Shown here piece after piece: positions 8,415 to 16,668 of a DNA stretch of 64,000 nt (positions are counted from its first letter, which is position 1; every line of letters starts with the position of its first letter). Location: contig CAMPYJ010000001.1 of the NCBI GenBank assembly GCA_946998205.1, forward strand, positions 62,001-126,000, in the 5' to 3' direction. The stretch is from an uncultured Prevotella sp. Lineage in GTDB: Bacteria > Bacteroidota > Bacteroidia > Bacteroidales > Bacteroidaceae. The position numbers and the translations under genes are program-made. The notes beneath the pieces were generated by a model. That model had not been told where the DNA came from. It worked only from the letters and a program-made list of their open reading frames with translations, and ran no database searches.

Positions 8415-9698
8415 ATGGAACAACAGACAAACAAAAACGGCGTCATTGTTGCAATTATCTCAATGATGTTCCTCTTTGCTATGATTTCATTCGTAACTAA
8501 CCTTGCAGCACCATTTGGAAACATTTGGGGTAAAACTTACTCATGGGCTGGTATGGTTGGCAACTTAATGAACTTCTTGGCTTATCTTTTCATGGGTATA
8601 CCGGCCGGCAAGATGCTCGTGAAGTACGGCTACAAGAAAACAGCCTTGATTGCTATCGCAGTCGGTTTCATCGGCTTGTTCGTACAGTACTTGTCAAGTA
8701 TGTTTGGTGGCAGCAGTGAGATGTTCAGCGTTCAGGAACAACCCGTCATGCTCAACTTCATCATCTACTTGCTGGGAGCGTTCATTTGCGGGTTCTGCGT
8801 ATGTATGTTAAACACGGTAGTCAACCCCATGTTGAACCTTCTTGGCGGAGGTGGCAACCGTGGAAACCAACTCATCCAAACCGGAGGTACATTAAACTCA
8901 CTTGCTGCAACACTCACCCCGTTCTTTGTTGGGGTGTTGATTGGTCAGGTCACCGACAAGACCAGCATGACAGACGTCACCCCTTTGCTTTGGGTGGCAA
9001 TGGGCGTTTTCATCGTTACCTTCCTTATCATCTCATTCGTAGCCATTCCAGAGCCACAGTCAACCGCCCCTGGCGTTAAATCTGAATATAGTCCATGGAA
9101 CTTCCGCCACTTCATTCTCGGCGTGATCGCCATTTTTTTCTATGTGGGGATTGAAGTTGGCATTCCAGCCGAATTGAATTTCTACGTCACGAGACTTGAT
9201 TTCCCCGGTGCGGCAGCCGTAGCTGGCGGTATCGTAGCCATCTATTGGTTGTTGATGCTCGTTGGCCGTTTCATCAGCAGTTTCATCAGCGGCAAGGTAT
9301 CTTCGCGCACACAGATGCTTTTCACATCATCCCTGGCCATCATCCTTTTACTGATAGCCATCGCACTCCCGGAGAGTTCCGCCGTGTCGTTTCGCGGTTC
9401 TGAAGTGCCCATCAAGTGCTTCTTCATCATTTCATGCGGCATCTGCACATCAATCATGTGGGGCTGCATCTTCAACCTGGCGACAGAAGGCTTGGGCAAA
9501 TACACGGCCGCAGCGTCAGGCATCTTTATGATGATGGTCGTTGGTGGCGGCGTGATGCCATTCATCCAAGATCAGATTGCGACCAGCCTCAACAATTACA
9601 TTGCCAGCTACTGGCTCGTCATTGCCATGCTCGCATACCTGCTCTACTACGCCCTGGCGGGTTGCAAGAACGTGAACAAAGACATTCCCGTAGAATAA
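8415..9698 (+). CDS. MFS sugar (galactose/glucose-type) transporter
   Basis: A 427-residue integral membrane protein with about 12 hydrophobic segments, related to the FucP/GluP branch of the major facilitator superfamily. It carries the family features LMNFLAYLFMGIPAGKMLVKYGYKK (loop 2-3 type, with GxxxDR-like variation) and NPMLNLLGGGGNRGNQLIQTGG in the fourth or fifth segment region. It presumably brings in galactose or glucose by proton or sodium symport. Substrate is inferred from its place between galM and galK. A strong terminator-like hairpin follows 13 bp after the stop. Confidence 0.88.
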   Translation: MEQQTNKNGVIVAIISMMFLFAMISFVTNLAAPFGNIWGKTYSWAGMVGNLMNFLAYLFMGIPAGKMLVKYGYKKTALIAIAVGFIGLFVQYLSSMFGGSSEMFSVQEQPVMLNFIIYLLGAFICGFCVCMLNTVVNPMLNLLGGGGNRGNQLIQTGGTLNSLAATLTPFFVGVLIGQVTDKTSMTDVTPLLWVAMGVFIVTFLIISFVAIPEPQSTAPGVKSEYSPWNFRHFILGVIAIFFYVGIEVGIPAELNFYVTRLDFPGAAAVAGGIVAIYWLLMLVGRFISSFISGKVSSRTQMLFTSSLAIILLLIAIALPESSAVSFRGSEVPIKCFFIISCGICTSIMWGCIFNLATEGLGKYTAAASGIFMMMVVGGGVMPFIQDQIATSLNNYIASYWLVIAMLAYLLYYALAGCKNVNKDIPVE

Positions 9699-9711
9699 CA
9701 AGCGGCAAAGG

Positions 9712-9753
9712 ATGCTGAATGCCTGTCCCGGACAAGCGCATTCAGCATTTTTT
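9712..9753 (+). terminator. terminator or attenuator between transporter and galK
   Basis: Stem ATGCTGAATGC / GCATTCAGCAT (9712-9722, 9738-9748) with an inner TGTCC/GGACA helix and a T run to 9753. No good TAnnTTTG box is visible between it and galK, so galK may depend on partial readthrough. Confidence 0.75.
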
Positions 9754-9799
9754 ATGATAAAACAAGATTAGATTATAAACCTCTAAACCCCTATTAATT

Positions 9800-10963
9800 A
9801 TGATGGACATAGATTATGTAAGAAGTCGTTTCATCAAGCACTTTGATGGCCAAACAGGAAATATTTATTTTTCACCAGGTCGCATTAATTTGATTGGCGA
9901 GCATACGGATTACAACGGCGGATTCGTATTTCCTGGTGCGGTAGACAAGGGTATCATGGCCGAGGTTCGCCCCAACGGCACCGATACGGTCATGTGTTAC
10001 TCCATAGATTTGAAAGACCGCGTGGAGTTCAAGGTAGACGACCCTCAAGGTCCCCGAACCAGTTGGGCTCGCTACATCTACGGCATGGTACAAGAAATGA
10101 AGAAACTTGGCGTCGATGTCAAAGGTTTCAACACCGCATTCTCTGGCGACGTGCCCTTAGGCGCCGGTATGTCTTCATCGGCAGCGTTGGAAAGCTGTTT
10201 CGCCTTTGCCTTGAATGATTTGTTCGGTGAGAACAAAGTGTCAAAATGGGACATGGTCTTGGCCGGACAAGCGACCGAACACAAGTATGTAGGTGTCAAC
10301 TGCGGCATCATGGATCAGTTTGCCAGTGTCTTCGGTCAGAAGGGTAAACTCATGCGCCTCGACTGCCGTAGCCGCGAATTCGAATACTTCCCATTCAACC
10401 CACAGGGCTACAAACTCATGCTCGTCAACTCATGCGTGAAACACGAATTAGTAGGTTCGCCATACAACGACCGCCGCAATTCTTGCGAGAATGTCGTAAA
10501 ACACATCGCAGCCAAATATCCAAATGAAAAATTTGAAACCCTGCGTGACTGCACGTGGGAGCAGTTGGAAGCGGTGAAAGCCGAAGTTGGTGAGGAAGAT
10601 TACAACCGCGCCCGCTTTGTACTTGGCGAGAAAGACCGTGTGCTGGCCGTTTGTGACGCACTGGAAGCCGGCGACTACGAGACGGTGGGTAAGAAGATGT
10701 ACGAGACACATGAAGGCCTGAGCAAGGATTATGAGGTGTCTTGTGAAGAGCTTGACTTCCTCAATGACGTCGCTAAGGAAAATGGCGTAACAGGCAGTCG
10801 TATCATGGGCGGCGGCTTCGGCGGCTGCACCATCAACCTTGTCAAGGATGACATTCATGACAAGTTCGCAGCCGACGTCACGGAAAAATATCTTGCCAAA
10901 TTCGGTAAGAAGCCAGAAATCTATGACGTGGTCATCAGCCAGGGCTCCCATAAAGTATGCTAA
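9800..10963 (+). CDS. galK: galactokinase
   Basis: A 387-residue GHMP-family kinase that phosphorylates alpha-D-galactose to galactose-1-phosphate, the first step of the Leloir pathway. Motif 1, with GRINLIGEHTDYNGG near residue 28, contains the galactose signature. Motif 2 is the ATP-binding PLGAGMSSSAALE at about 118, and motif 3 is GSRIMGGGFGGCTI near the C-terminus. Length matches the family (about 380). Two adjacent ATGs (9800, 9803) could serve as start. galT is not in the window, and galE lies far away at 59016 on its own. Confidence 0.96.
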   Translation: MMDIDYVRSRFIKHFDGQTGNIYFSPGRINLIGEHTDYNGGFVFPGAVDKGIMAEVRPNGTDTVMCYSIDLKDRVEFKVDDPQGPRTSWARYIYGMVQEMKKLGVDVKGFNTAFSGDVPLGAGMSSSAALESCFAFALNDLFGENKVSKWDMVLAGQATEHKYVGVNCGIMDQFASVFGQKGKLMRLDCRSREFEYFPFNPQGYKLMLVNSCVKHELVGSPYNDRRNSCENVVKHIAAKYPNEKFETLRDCTWEQLEAVKAEVGEEDYNRARFVLGEKDRVLAVCDALEAGDYETVGKKMYETHEGLSKDYEVSCEELDFLNDVAKENGVTGSRIMGGGFGGCTINLVKDDIHDKFAADVTEKYLAKFGKKPEIYDVVISQGSHKVC

Positions 10964-10978
10964 TAGACAGCAAATGAA

Positions 10979-11013
10979 GGTATCTGTTATCAACGTCGTG
11001 ATAACAGGTATCT
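10979..11013 (+). terminator. hairpin between galK and the second mutarotase
   Basis: Stem GGTATCTGTTATCA / TGATAACAGGTATC with two non-Watson-Crick positions and a 6-nt loop, followed by a mixed T-rich run. It may be a weak terminator or an mRNA-stabilising hairpin. Confidence 0.5.
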
Positions 11014-11057
11014 TCTTCGTTTTCATTCGTTCATAACATTTTTCCAAAGCATTCAAG

Positions 11058-12224
11058 ATGAAACTAACTAAAGGATTTTTCGCAGGTGCGGCATTTGTCA
11101 TTGCGATGTTGTCTGCCTGCTCGTCCACCAACAACAATAATTTAACCGTTTCCGGTTTAAACCCCGCCAAATTCGACACAACGATCAATGACAAACCCGT
11201 CAAACTGTTCGTGTTGAAGAACAACAATGGCATGGAAGTTTGCGTCACAAACTTTGGCGCACGCGTCGTGTCAATCTGCGTACCCAACAAAGCAGATGTA
11301 GCCACCGACGTGGTGTTAGGATATGACAACATCGCTCAGTATGCAGACACTGTCAACAACGCCAGTGATTTCGGCGCAGCCATCGGCCGATACGCCAACC
11401 GCATCAATAAAGGTAGAATCACTGTCGCAGGAAAGAAAATCCAACTGCCATGTAACAACTTTGGACACTGCCTGCATGGCGGCCCCTCAGGCTGGCAGTA
11501 TTCCGTATACGAAGGCAAACAGCTGAACGACTCGACGCTCCAGCTTGTCTTACACTCTCCTGATGGTGACAACAACTTCCCCGGCAACGTGACGGCAACA
11601 GTTACCTACACCGTAACCAGCGACAACACCCTGGACATGAAGTTTGAGGCTACCACCGACGCAGAAACCGTCATCAACATGACGAACCACTCGTACTTCA
11701 ACCTCTCGGGCGATCCGTCTAAAGCCGGCACCAACATGGTTCTTTATGTCAATGCCGACAACTATACGCCATGCGACAGCACCTTCATGACGACAGGAGA
11801 AATCAAGTCTGTCTACGGAACGCCGATGGACTTCACCAAGCGTCACCCATTGTATCAAACCATCGGGGACACTACCTTTACGCAAATCAAATATGCAAGA
11901 GGGTACGACCACAATTATGTGCTGAACACCTACAAGAACGGAAAAGGTGACGACACCAAGGTGGCTGCCAGCCTGTACTCTCCCGAGTCGGGCATCTACA
12001 TGGAAGTATTCACCAACGAACCGGGACTACAAGTTTATTCCGGCAACTTCCTTTCAGGAAGCGTGGTCGGCAAAAAGGGAATCGCCTACCCACGACGTGC
12101 CTCGGTTTGCCTGGAAACACAGAAATTTCCAGATTCTCCCAACAAGAAAAACTGGCCGTCACCTTACCTCAAGCCTGGTGAAAAATACTTCAGTCACGTT
12201 GCCTATAAGTTCAGTGTAAGATAA
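11058..12224 (+). CDS. aldose 1-epimerase lipoprotein
   Basis: A 388-residue mutarotase of the same family as the 7273 gene but with an N-terminal lipoprotein signal: MKLTKGFFAGAAFVIAMLSAC, with lipobox LSAC and a Ser/Thr/Asn-rich linker after the Cys. It should therefore sit in the periplasm or outer membrane and equilibrate sugar anomers before transport. Family motifs are GRYANRINKGRI, NNFGHCLHGGPSGW, NMTNHSYFNLSG, GYDHNYVLN and CLETQKFPDSPNKKNWPS. It is the last gene of the galactose cluster and is followed by a terminator. Specificity for galactose is inferred from context. Confidence 0.9.
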   Translation: MKLTKGFFAGAAFVIAMLSACSSTNNNNLTVSGLNPAKFDTTINDKPVKLFVLKNNNGMEVCVTNFGARVVSICVPNKADVATDVVLGYDNIAQYADTVNNASDFGAAIGRYANRINKGRITVAGKKIQLPCNNFGHCLHGGPSGWQYSVYEGKQLNDSTLQLVLHSPDGDNNFPGNVTATVTYTVTSDNTLDMKFEATTDAETVINMTNHSYFNLSGDPSKAGTNMVLYVNADNYTPCDSTFMTTGEIKSVYGTPMDFTKRHPLYQTIGDTTFTQIKYARGYDHNYVLNTYKNGKGDDTKVAASLYSPESGIYMEVFTNEPGLQVYSGNFLSGSVVGKKGIAYPRRASVCLETQKFPDSPNKKNWPSPYLKPGEKYFSHVAYKFSVR

Positions 12225-12266
12225 ACGTCAACGCGGCACCATCGTTACGCATTACCGCTGTCAAGT

Positions 12267-12308
12267 AGGAGGTAAACACCCATCATGGATGTTCACCTCC
12301 TATTTTTG
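12267..12308 (+). terminator. terminator at the end of the galactose cluster
   Basis: Stem AGGAGGTAAACA / TGTTCACCTCCT (12267-12278, 12290-12301) with one mismatch, followed by ATTTTTGTTTGTTTTT. Confidence 0.8.
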
Positions 12309-12583
12309 TTTGTTTTTGCCGCTGCGTCCGTAGAGCACGCTCGGTGCAACGCCCGCTGTCTGCCAACGCTTGAGCATCAGTTTGACCAACAACCCTACTG
12401 CAAAAAGGCCGCATTGATGTCGGGAGAAATTGTACCAAAAAGTTACATTGAGGTGGGCATGTAAGGGAAGATGACAGATACGAATTGAAGTAGTCACATC
12501 CACATAGGATGCAAAGGAAATTTAAATGACAAAATTGAAAATATAATTTATGTTATAAAACCTCCCCATACCGACGAGAAAAC

Positions 12584-12613
12584 TTGTGCGGATGAAATAC
12601 TTTACTACCTTTG
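12584..12613 (+). promoter_or_regulatory. promoter of candidate small RNA
   Basis: TTG at 12584-12586, exactly 19 bp, then TACCTTTG at 12606-12613: a full match to the Bacteroidetes promoter consensus. No gene start follows closely; a terminator comes about 70 bp later. Confidence 0.75.
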
Positions 12614-12619
12614 CATTGT

Positions 12620-12691
12620 GTTTTTCATGGTATTAGATTATTAAGGTTAATGAAGATTGGTTGTCGTGAGACAATCAATTTTTTTTTTTGC
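12620..12691 (+). ncRNA. candidate small RNA of about 70 nt
   Basis: Between the consensus promoter at 12584-12613 and a strong intrinsic terminator lie only about 70 bp, with no ORF of note. The terminator has stem ATTGGTTGTC / GACAATCAAT at 12656-12665 and 12670-12679, loop GTGA, then 12 T. The body contains CATGGTATTAGATTATTAAG and GGTTAATGAAG. I have the impression of having seen similar short leaders or RNAs in other Bacteroidales but cannot verify this. It could instead be an attenuated leader for something downstream, although no convincing gene follows for 600 bp on this strand. Confidence 0.6.
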
Positions 12692-12965
12692 ATGCCGTAA
12701 AGACACCAGCATGTGTTCGTAACACCTTCAGATGAGACTCAGTGTTTTTAAAGGCAAGGAAGAAAACTACTTGTCCGTTTATTTCAAAATCATCAAGTTA
12801 CAAAATAGAAAAAGAACGAGAGTTGAGGTGCGTTGTCAAACGCCTCTAACCCCCAACAAGACCATCTTTCATGGCGGCTGTACGTTGTTTGAAGCCCTGT
12901 TTGCGCCACATTGCCACGTTAGAAACAGCATATTGTCTTCCAACGAGCATGACATTGACGCATAA

Positions 12966-12998
12966 AAGCATGCATATTGGCCGCCAATAAGCATGCTT
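12966..12998. repeat. inverted repeat with GCATGCTTTT words
   Basis: AAAGCATGCATATTGG, a 3-base centre, then CCAATAAGCATGCTTTT: a nearly perfect palindrome with arms of about 14-15 bp. The words recur in other intergenic regions (about 1613-1650 and 45310-45392). Function unknown; it may be a hairpin or a protein-binding site. Confidence 0.5.
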
Positions 12999-13090
12999 TT
13001 GGCACAAAAATGGATTCTCCTTTGCAACGAAAAAACGCCTCACAACAGTAACTCATTATGCCATGGTGAAATATGAAAACATCCTATAAT

Positions 13091-13134
13091 TCGCATATTT
13101 GCGTTCTACCTTCACGTTGGTTGCAAATATGCGA
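13091..13134. repeat. inverted repeat downstream of the M6 protease
   Basis: Perfect 12-bp arms TCGCATATTTGC (13091-13102) and GCAAATATGCGA (13123-13134) around a 20-nt loop, in the noncoding space beyond the protease 3' end. It may act as a terminator, though it lacks a clear T run toward the protease direction. The remaining bases between 12692 and 13281 show nothing I can name. Confidence 0.4.
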
Positions 13135-13281
13135 GTTTTGAAGCCGCATGTAAAAACATTTCACAGAAGACACGAGCGGATGGCATGGATGACATAATGC
13201 GTCATACCCTTGCAACTCGAAACGCGATCAATCACGCCGCTATGGTTCAAAGTTCTTTTAGGCGACATGGTGTCTACAATC

Positions 13282-15420
13282 TCAGAATTTCAGAATTTTC
13301 CTTCCGTTCGACATGTATATCCCCTTTGGCAGCGCATCAAGTTTAGTTCCTGCAAACTGACCATTGAGATTATAAATTTTTGAACACTGATGGGTGTCGG
13401 TCTTCGCATCAAGCAGCCTGATGCCGTTTTCCGTCTTGTTCGCAGGTCCTATCACCTTTACGTCATCCAAGAAAAAACGGTTGTAAGGTACAAACTGGAT
13501 GGTCGACGCTCCTGTTCCCGTGAAAGAAACCTTGATGGTAGTCCACCGCCCCCTTTCTAACGTAAAGACTCCCAACAGCGAGTCGTTGACGCGCACATCC
13601 AACGTGTTAACATCTTTTCCAAAAGGTGCAGCTACGAAGATGAGCGTGTCTTTACCGTACGCATCAAATTCGGGTGTCAACACGGTGCCGTTCTTTGACG
13701 ATGTGCCAAACTTCGCACATCGGTCGCCACCGAATGCGGTGCCAGACGGCACATACCAGCCATCCATATCCGTCATGAAACCATTCTTGCTCCGAGCCAC
13801 CTGCCCACCAAACCTGCCGTCATTTCCACCCGTACCCTTACACCTGTCGAATGTTTCGTGGAATAGAATGCCGTCAGACGATGCCTGATTCGGTTTTGTC
13901 GAGGCTGCGAGCACCTTGAAACGGAAGGATATGGTTCCGTCGTCATTTCTCGTAATCTCTTTCACGTCCTTATTCATGAAATAGGTTCCCCGTCTATTCG
14001 CATTGTACAAGCTGGCCGCAGGCTTAGAGTTCGCAGTCAGACTGTCGTTAGTCTTATACGGATAGGTGTCTCCAGCAATCTCCGAAGCACTATAATTACC
14101 CCACATGTTGAGATAGGCATCAGAATTGTCAGCGTGGAAAATGGTACATCTTTGATGATCTTTCTGACCGTTAACCGTATTGTCGGCCCATGCCTTGGCA
14201 TCAAAATCAACATGCAGAATCAGCAACCCTTCTCCGCCAAGTCCTGCATCCCAACCTGTCTTTCGTCTGTTTTCCAACAAATAACATTCGTTTCTATTGT
14301 TTTCGTCGTAAATGACATACGCCTCGCCTTGCTCACTGAGCGGCTTCATGTTCGTGACAGTGAGGTCGCTGGCAAGCTCAACAGGATTCAGCCAACCTAA
14401 ATAAGCACGCTCATAACTGGTATAACCAGCCGGAACGAAGCCATCACCGTTATAACATCCTTGAGCCATCAAATCCCACGAAAGCATGCCATAAGCCTCA
14501 CCATCAAGCGTGTCGTACATGTCAGGCAAACCCAACACATGCGAAAGCTCATGACAGATGGTTCCGATGCCTTCTATTTGTGTTCGTGAAGACAATTCAG
14601 GTCCGCACGCATAAGAATCGATTGTCACCTGATCCAAGTTAAAATCAAAGTTGGATTCAGACAGCTCCGCCTGATGCGGCCACACCCGTTTGGAGTCTTG
14701 ACCTTCTGTTGAATTTTCGCCTTGACCGGCATACAGCACGTACAGAACATCCACCACCCCGTCATGGTCCCAATCGTAATCTCGAAAATCCACCTCCGCA
14801 TCTGCACCCATGCAAGCCTCCCGTATCATTTCTTGCGGCCTGACATCGTAGCCTTCGCGGTCGTTGGCGCCATAATAAGCATAGCCTTTCTTCATGCGTA
14901 TCGGCCCCGCGACATCAAAGGTCAAGTCAAATTTTCCTCTGCTCTGGTCCAGGAAATAGTCTCTCACACTTCCCTTAAATCCCAATTCGTGCACAAATCC
15001 CTGCTTGTTGGCTATCTGTTGATAAAGCTCTTTTGTATGTTTCGCATTGAATTCGGCATCATCAAAATCCACCAAAATCATCAAACCTTTTTTCTTTCCT
15101 TCACAGTCAACATGCTTTTGTCCAAAAGAAACACGCTTTTCAGCATGTCTTCGAGCGGCAGCTCTGCATGTTTTTTCAACAGCTTTTCCAGCTAATGTTG
15201 TGAAATCGGCATGACGATAGGCTTGAAGTTGTTCGTCAAAAACGTATCTCTTACCATCCTCAGTCTCCATGTAATGCAGGTGTTCATCGCCTTTGAGCAT
15301 CGCCCGCACCTCTACTCCACTCGCAAGACGAATGACTCTCCACCCACACTTTTTTACTGGTATGGCGACACCCCATTGCATCATCCATATAAATAATAAA
15401 ACGGAAAATGCTCTTTTCAT
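13282..15420 (-). CDS. secreted M6-family metalloprotease
   Basis: A 712-residue protein with an N-terminal signal peptide (MKRAFSVLLFIWMMQWGVAIP). The catalytic zinc motif HELSHVLGLPD begins at His290, inside a domain typical of the M6 (immune-inhibitor-A-like) peptidases, and the nearby GMLSWDLMAQG also fits the family. A beta-rich region follows (about 540-665) containing SSKNGTVLTPEFDAY and VPYNRFFLDDVKVIG, like cleaved-adhesin/MAM-type domains. The C-terminus IYNLNGQFAGTKLDALPKGI resembles type A T9SS sorting domains. It probably degrades host or environmental proteins outside the cell. A TATTTTTG box on the minus strand at 15441-15448 may be its -7 element. Confidence 0.88.
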   Translation of the reverse strand: MKRAFSVLLFIWMMQWGVAIPVKKCGWRVIRLASGVEVRAMLKGDEHLHYMETEDGKRYVFDEQLQAYRHADFTTLAGKAVEKTCRAAARRHAEKRVSFGQKHVDCEGKKKGLMILVDFDDAEFNAKHTKELYQQIANKQGFVHELGFKGSVRDYFLDQSRGKFDLTFDVAGPIRMKKGYAYYGANDREGYDVRPQEMIREACMGADAEVDFRDYDWDHDGVVDVLYVLYAGQGENSTEGQDSKRVWPHQAELSESNFDFNLDQVTIDSYACGPELSSRTQIEGIGTICHELSHVLGLPDMYDTLDGEAYGMLSWDLMAQGCYNGDGFVPAGYTSYERAYLGWLNPVELASDLTVTNMKPLSEQGEAYVIYDENNRNECYLLENRRKTGWDAGLGGEGLLILHVDFDAKAWADNTVNGQKDHQRCTIFHADNSDAYLNMWGNYSASEIAGDTYPYKTNDSLTANSKPAASLYNANRRGTYFMNKDVKEITRNDDGTISFRFKVLAASTKPNQASSDGILFHETFDRCKGTGGNDGRFGGQVARSKNGFMTDMDGWYVPSGTAFGGDRCAKFGTSSKNGTVLTPEFDAYGKDTLIFVAAPFGKDVNTLDVRVNDSLLGVFTLERGRWTTIKVSFTGTGASTIQFVPYNRFFLDDVKVIGPANKTENGIRLLDAKTDTHQCSKIYNLNGQFAGTKLDALPKGIYMSNGRKILKF

Positions 15421-15597
15421 ACATTAGTTCTATTTGTTTACAAAAATAATGAAAAGATTTTTAAAAGTATCGCATGCATCCAATATTTGCATCTTTCACA
15501 TGAGCAAATAACCTTTATACGCAGTATACATAAAAGGGCTATATCATAAAATTGCAAGACGGCAAATACGGGATGCTTTCGCGTTAATTTTTCGCGA

Positions 15598-15640
15598 CAA
15601 AAAAAAGAGAGGTACCTTGTATATTGATACTCTCTCTTTC
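15598..15640 (-). terminator. terminator of the Skp-like gene
   Basis: On the minus strand AAAGAGAGAGTATC pairs with GGTACCTCTCTTT, followed by more than six T. It lies about 45 bp after the stop of the OmpH/Skp-like gene. Confidence 0.65.
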
Positions 15641-15685
15641 ATCATGTATGATGACAATATAGGAAACTGTGCAAAAGAAACTTGC

Positions 15686-16303
15686 TTATTTCTTTGCGTC
15701 AGCTTTTTTCTTTGCGTCAATAGACTTATAAGCCTTATTCAAACCGGCGATTACATCCTTGGTGATATCATATCTCTTGTCGGCATACAGCAGATTGTCT
15801 CCAGCCTTGGAAAGAATAAGACTGTATTTCTTATCCTTGTTATAGCTTGCCAGAAAGTGCTGAATGGAGTCGCGGAGAGCCTTGTTGTACTTATCGGTCT
15901 CTGTTTGAAACTCATTACTCAGACGCTGATTGAGAGCCTGAAGGTCGGCACTTTGCTTCTGCAATCCAGCCTGAATGGATTCAGCCTGGTCGCGTGTGTA
16001 TGCGTTCTGTTGAAGCTTCTGCTGGAAGTTGGCGGCCGCTTGTTGCAACTGGCTCTGCTTTGCAGCCAATGTATTCTGAATGTTTTGTCCCTTCTTCTGC
16101 AAAATCAAGCTGTAATCCTTGCAGAACTTGTACTGAGTCATTACACTGTCTACCTCAACATAGGCGATTTTCATGTCAGCAGGAACACCTGCCGTTGCAC
16201 CTTCAGACGTCTTATCTACCTGAGGTTTTGAGTTGTCACAAGCCGCGAAAGCCAATGTTGCGAGAGCTGCAACCGCCACCGAACGGATAATCTTTTTCTT
16301 CAT
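15686..16303 (-). CDS. OmpH/Skp-like lipoprotein
   Basis: A 205-residue protein with lipoprotein signal MKKKIIRSVAVAALATLAFA followed by Cys (lipobox FAAC). After a short linker comes KIAYVEVDSVMTQYKF, the start of the OmpH/Skp fold, then a long Gln-rich coiled coil at about 75-150 (repeated QLQQAAANFQQKLQQ-type heptads). The final beta-strand segment is KYSLILSKAGDNLLYADKRYDIT. Skp proteins hold unfolded outer membrane proteins in the periplasm; here lipidation would tether the chaperone to a membrane. It is probably transcribed from the 64-aa gene's side or from its own promoter; no clear TAnnTTTG box was found directly upstream. Confidence 0.88.
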   Translation of the reverse strand: MKKKIIRSVAVAALATLAFAACDNSKPQVDKTSEGATAGVPADMKIAYVEVDSVMTQYKFCKDYSLILQKKGQNIQNTLAAKQSQLQQAAANFQQKLQQNAYTRDQAESIQAGLQKQSADLQALNQRLSNEFQTETDKYNKALRDSIQHFLASYNKDKKYSLILSKAGDNLLYADKRYDITKDVIAGLNKAYKSIDAKKKADAKK

Positions 16304-16380
16304 TTTATATTCTGATATTTAATTGTTTACTTATTATTATGCTTCATGACCTTGACAGCATGCTGCCCATGACATCCACT

Positions 16381-16575
16381 TCAAAACGCCTTATCCTGCT
16401 TTCTTGCCTCTCTGTCTTGATCTACCACACAATGAATGCCTCGCTTTTTCATAGCGTCACTGTCATGTATGTGCATGGAATCAAACTTTCCATTCTTCTG
16501 AAAAATCAATTTAACAGCCATCAATGCAATACATATTGCAATTATTAACATGCTAAGAAGTAATGTTTTCAGCAT
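16381..16575 (-). CDS. 64-aa conserved small membrane protein
   Basis: One N-terminal transmembrane helix (LLLSMLIIAICIALMAVKLIF) followed by a cytoplasmic segment FQKNGKFDSMHIHDSDAMKKRGIHCVV. From memory, small proteins with a single helix and the KNGxFxxxHIxxxxAMxxRGIHC pattern are common in Bacteroidales; their function is unknown to me. A consensus -7 box (TATCTTTG, minus, 16618-16625) lies about 45 bp upstream. It precedes the Skp-like lipoprotein on the same strand (77 bp gap) and may share its transcript. Confidence 0.7.
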   Translation of the reverse strand: MLKTLLLSMLIIAICIALMAVKLIFQKNGKFDSMHIHDSDAMKKRGIHCVVDQDREARKQDKAF

Positions 16576-16582
16576 TTCTTAT

Positions 16583-16625
16583 TATATTTGCAGTGTCACT
16601 TTGTCATTTTATTGTGGCAAAGATA
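16583..16625. promoter_or_regulatory. divergent promoter pair
   Basis: TATATTTG on the plus strand (16583-16590) faces pepD, and TATCTTTG on the minus strand (16618-16625) faces the 64-aa gene. The two -7 boxes overlap in their promoter regions, so transcription in the two directions may interfere. Confidence 0.6.
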
Positions 16626-16668
16626 GTGCAAATAGAGCAATATACAAAATAAAATAAGAAAAAATAGT

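Noticed and set aside
12732..12965. 77-codon ORF downstream of the candidate small RNA
   Set aside because: Composition and predicted peptide look random, no ribosome binding context, and it overlaps the palindromic word region.
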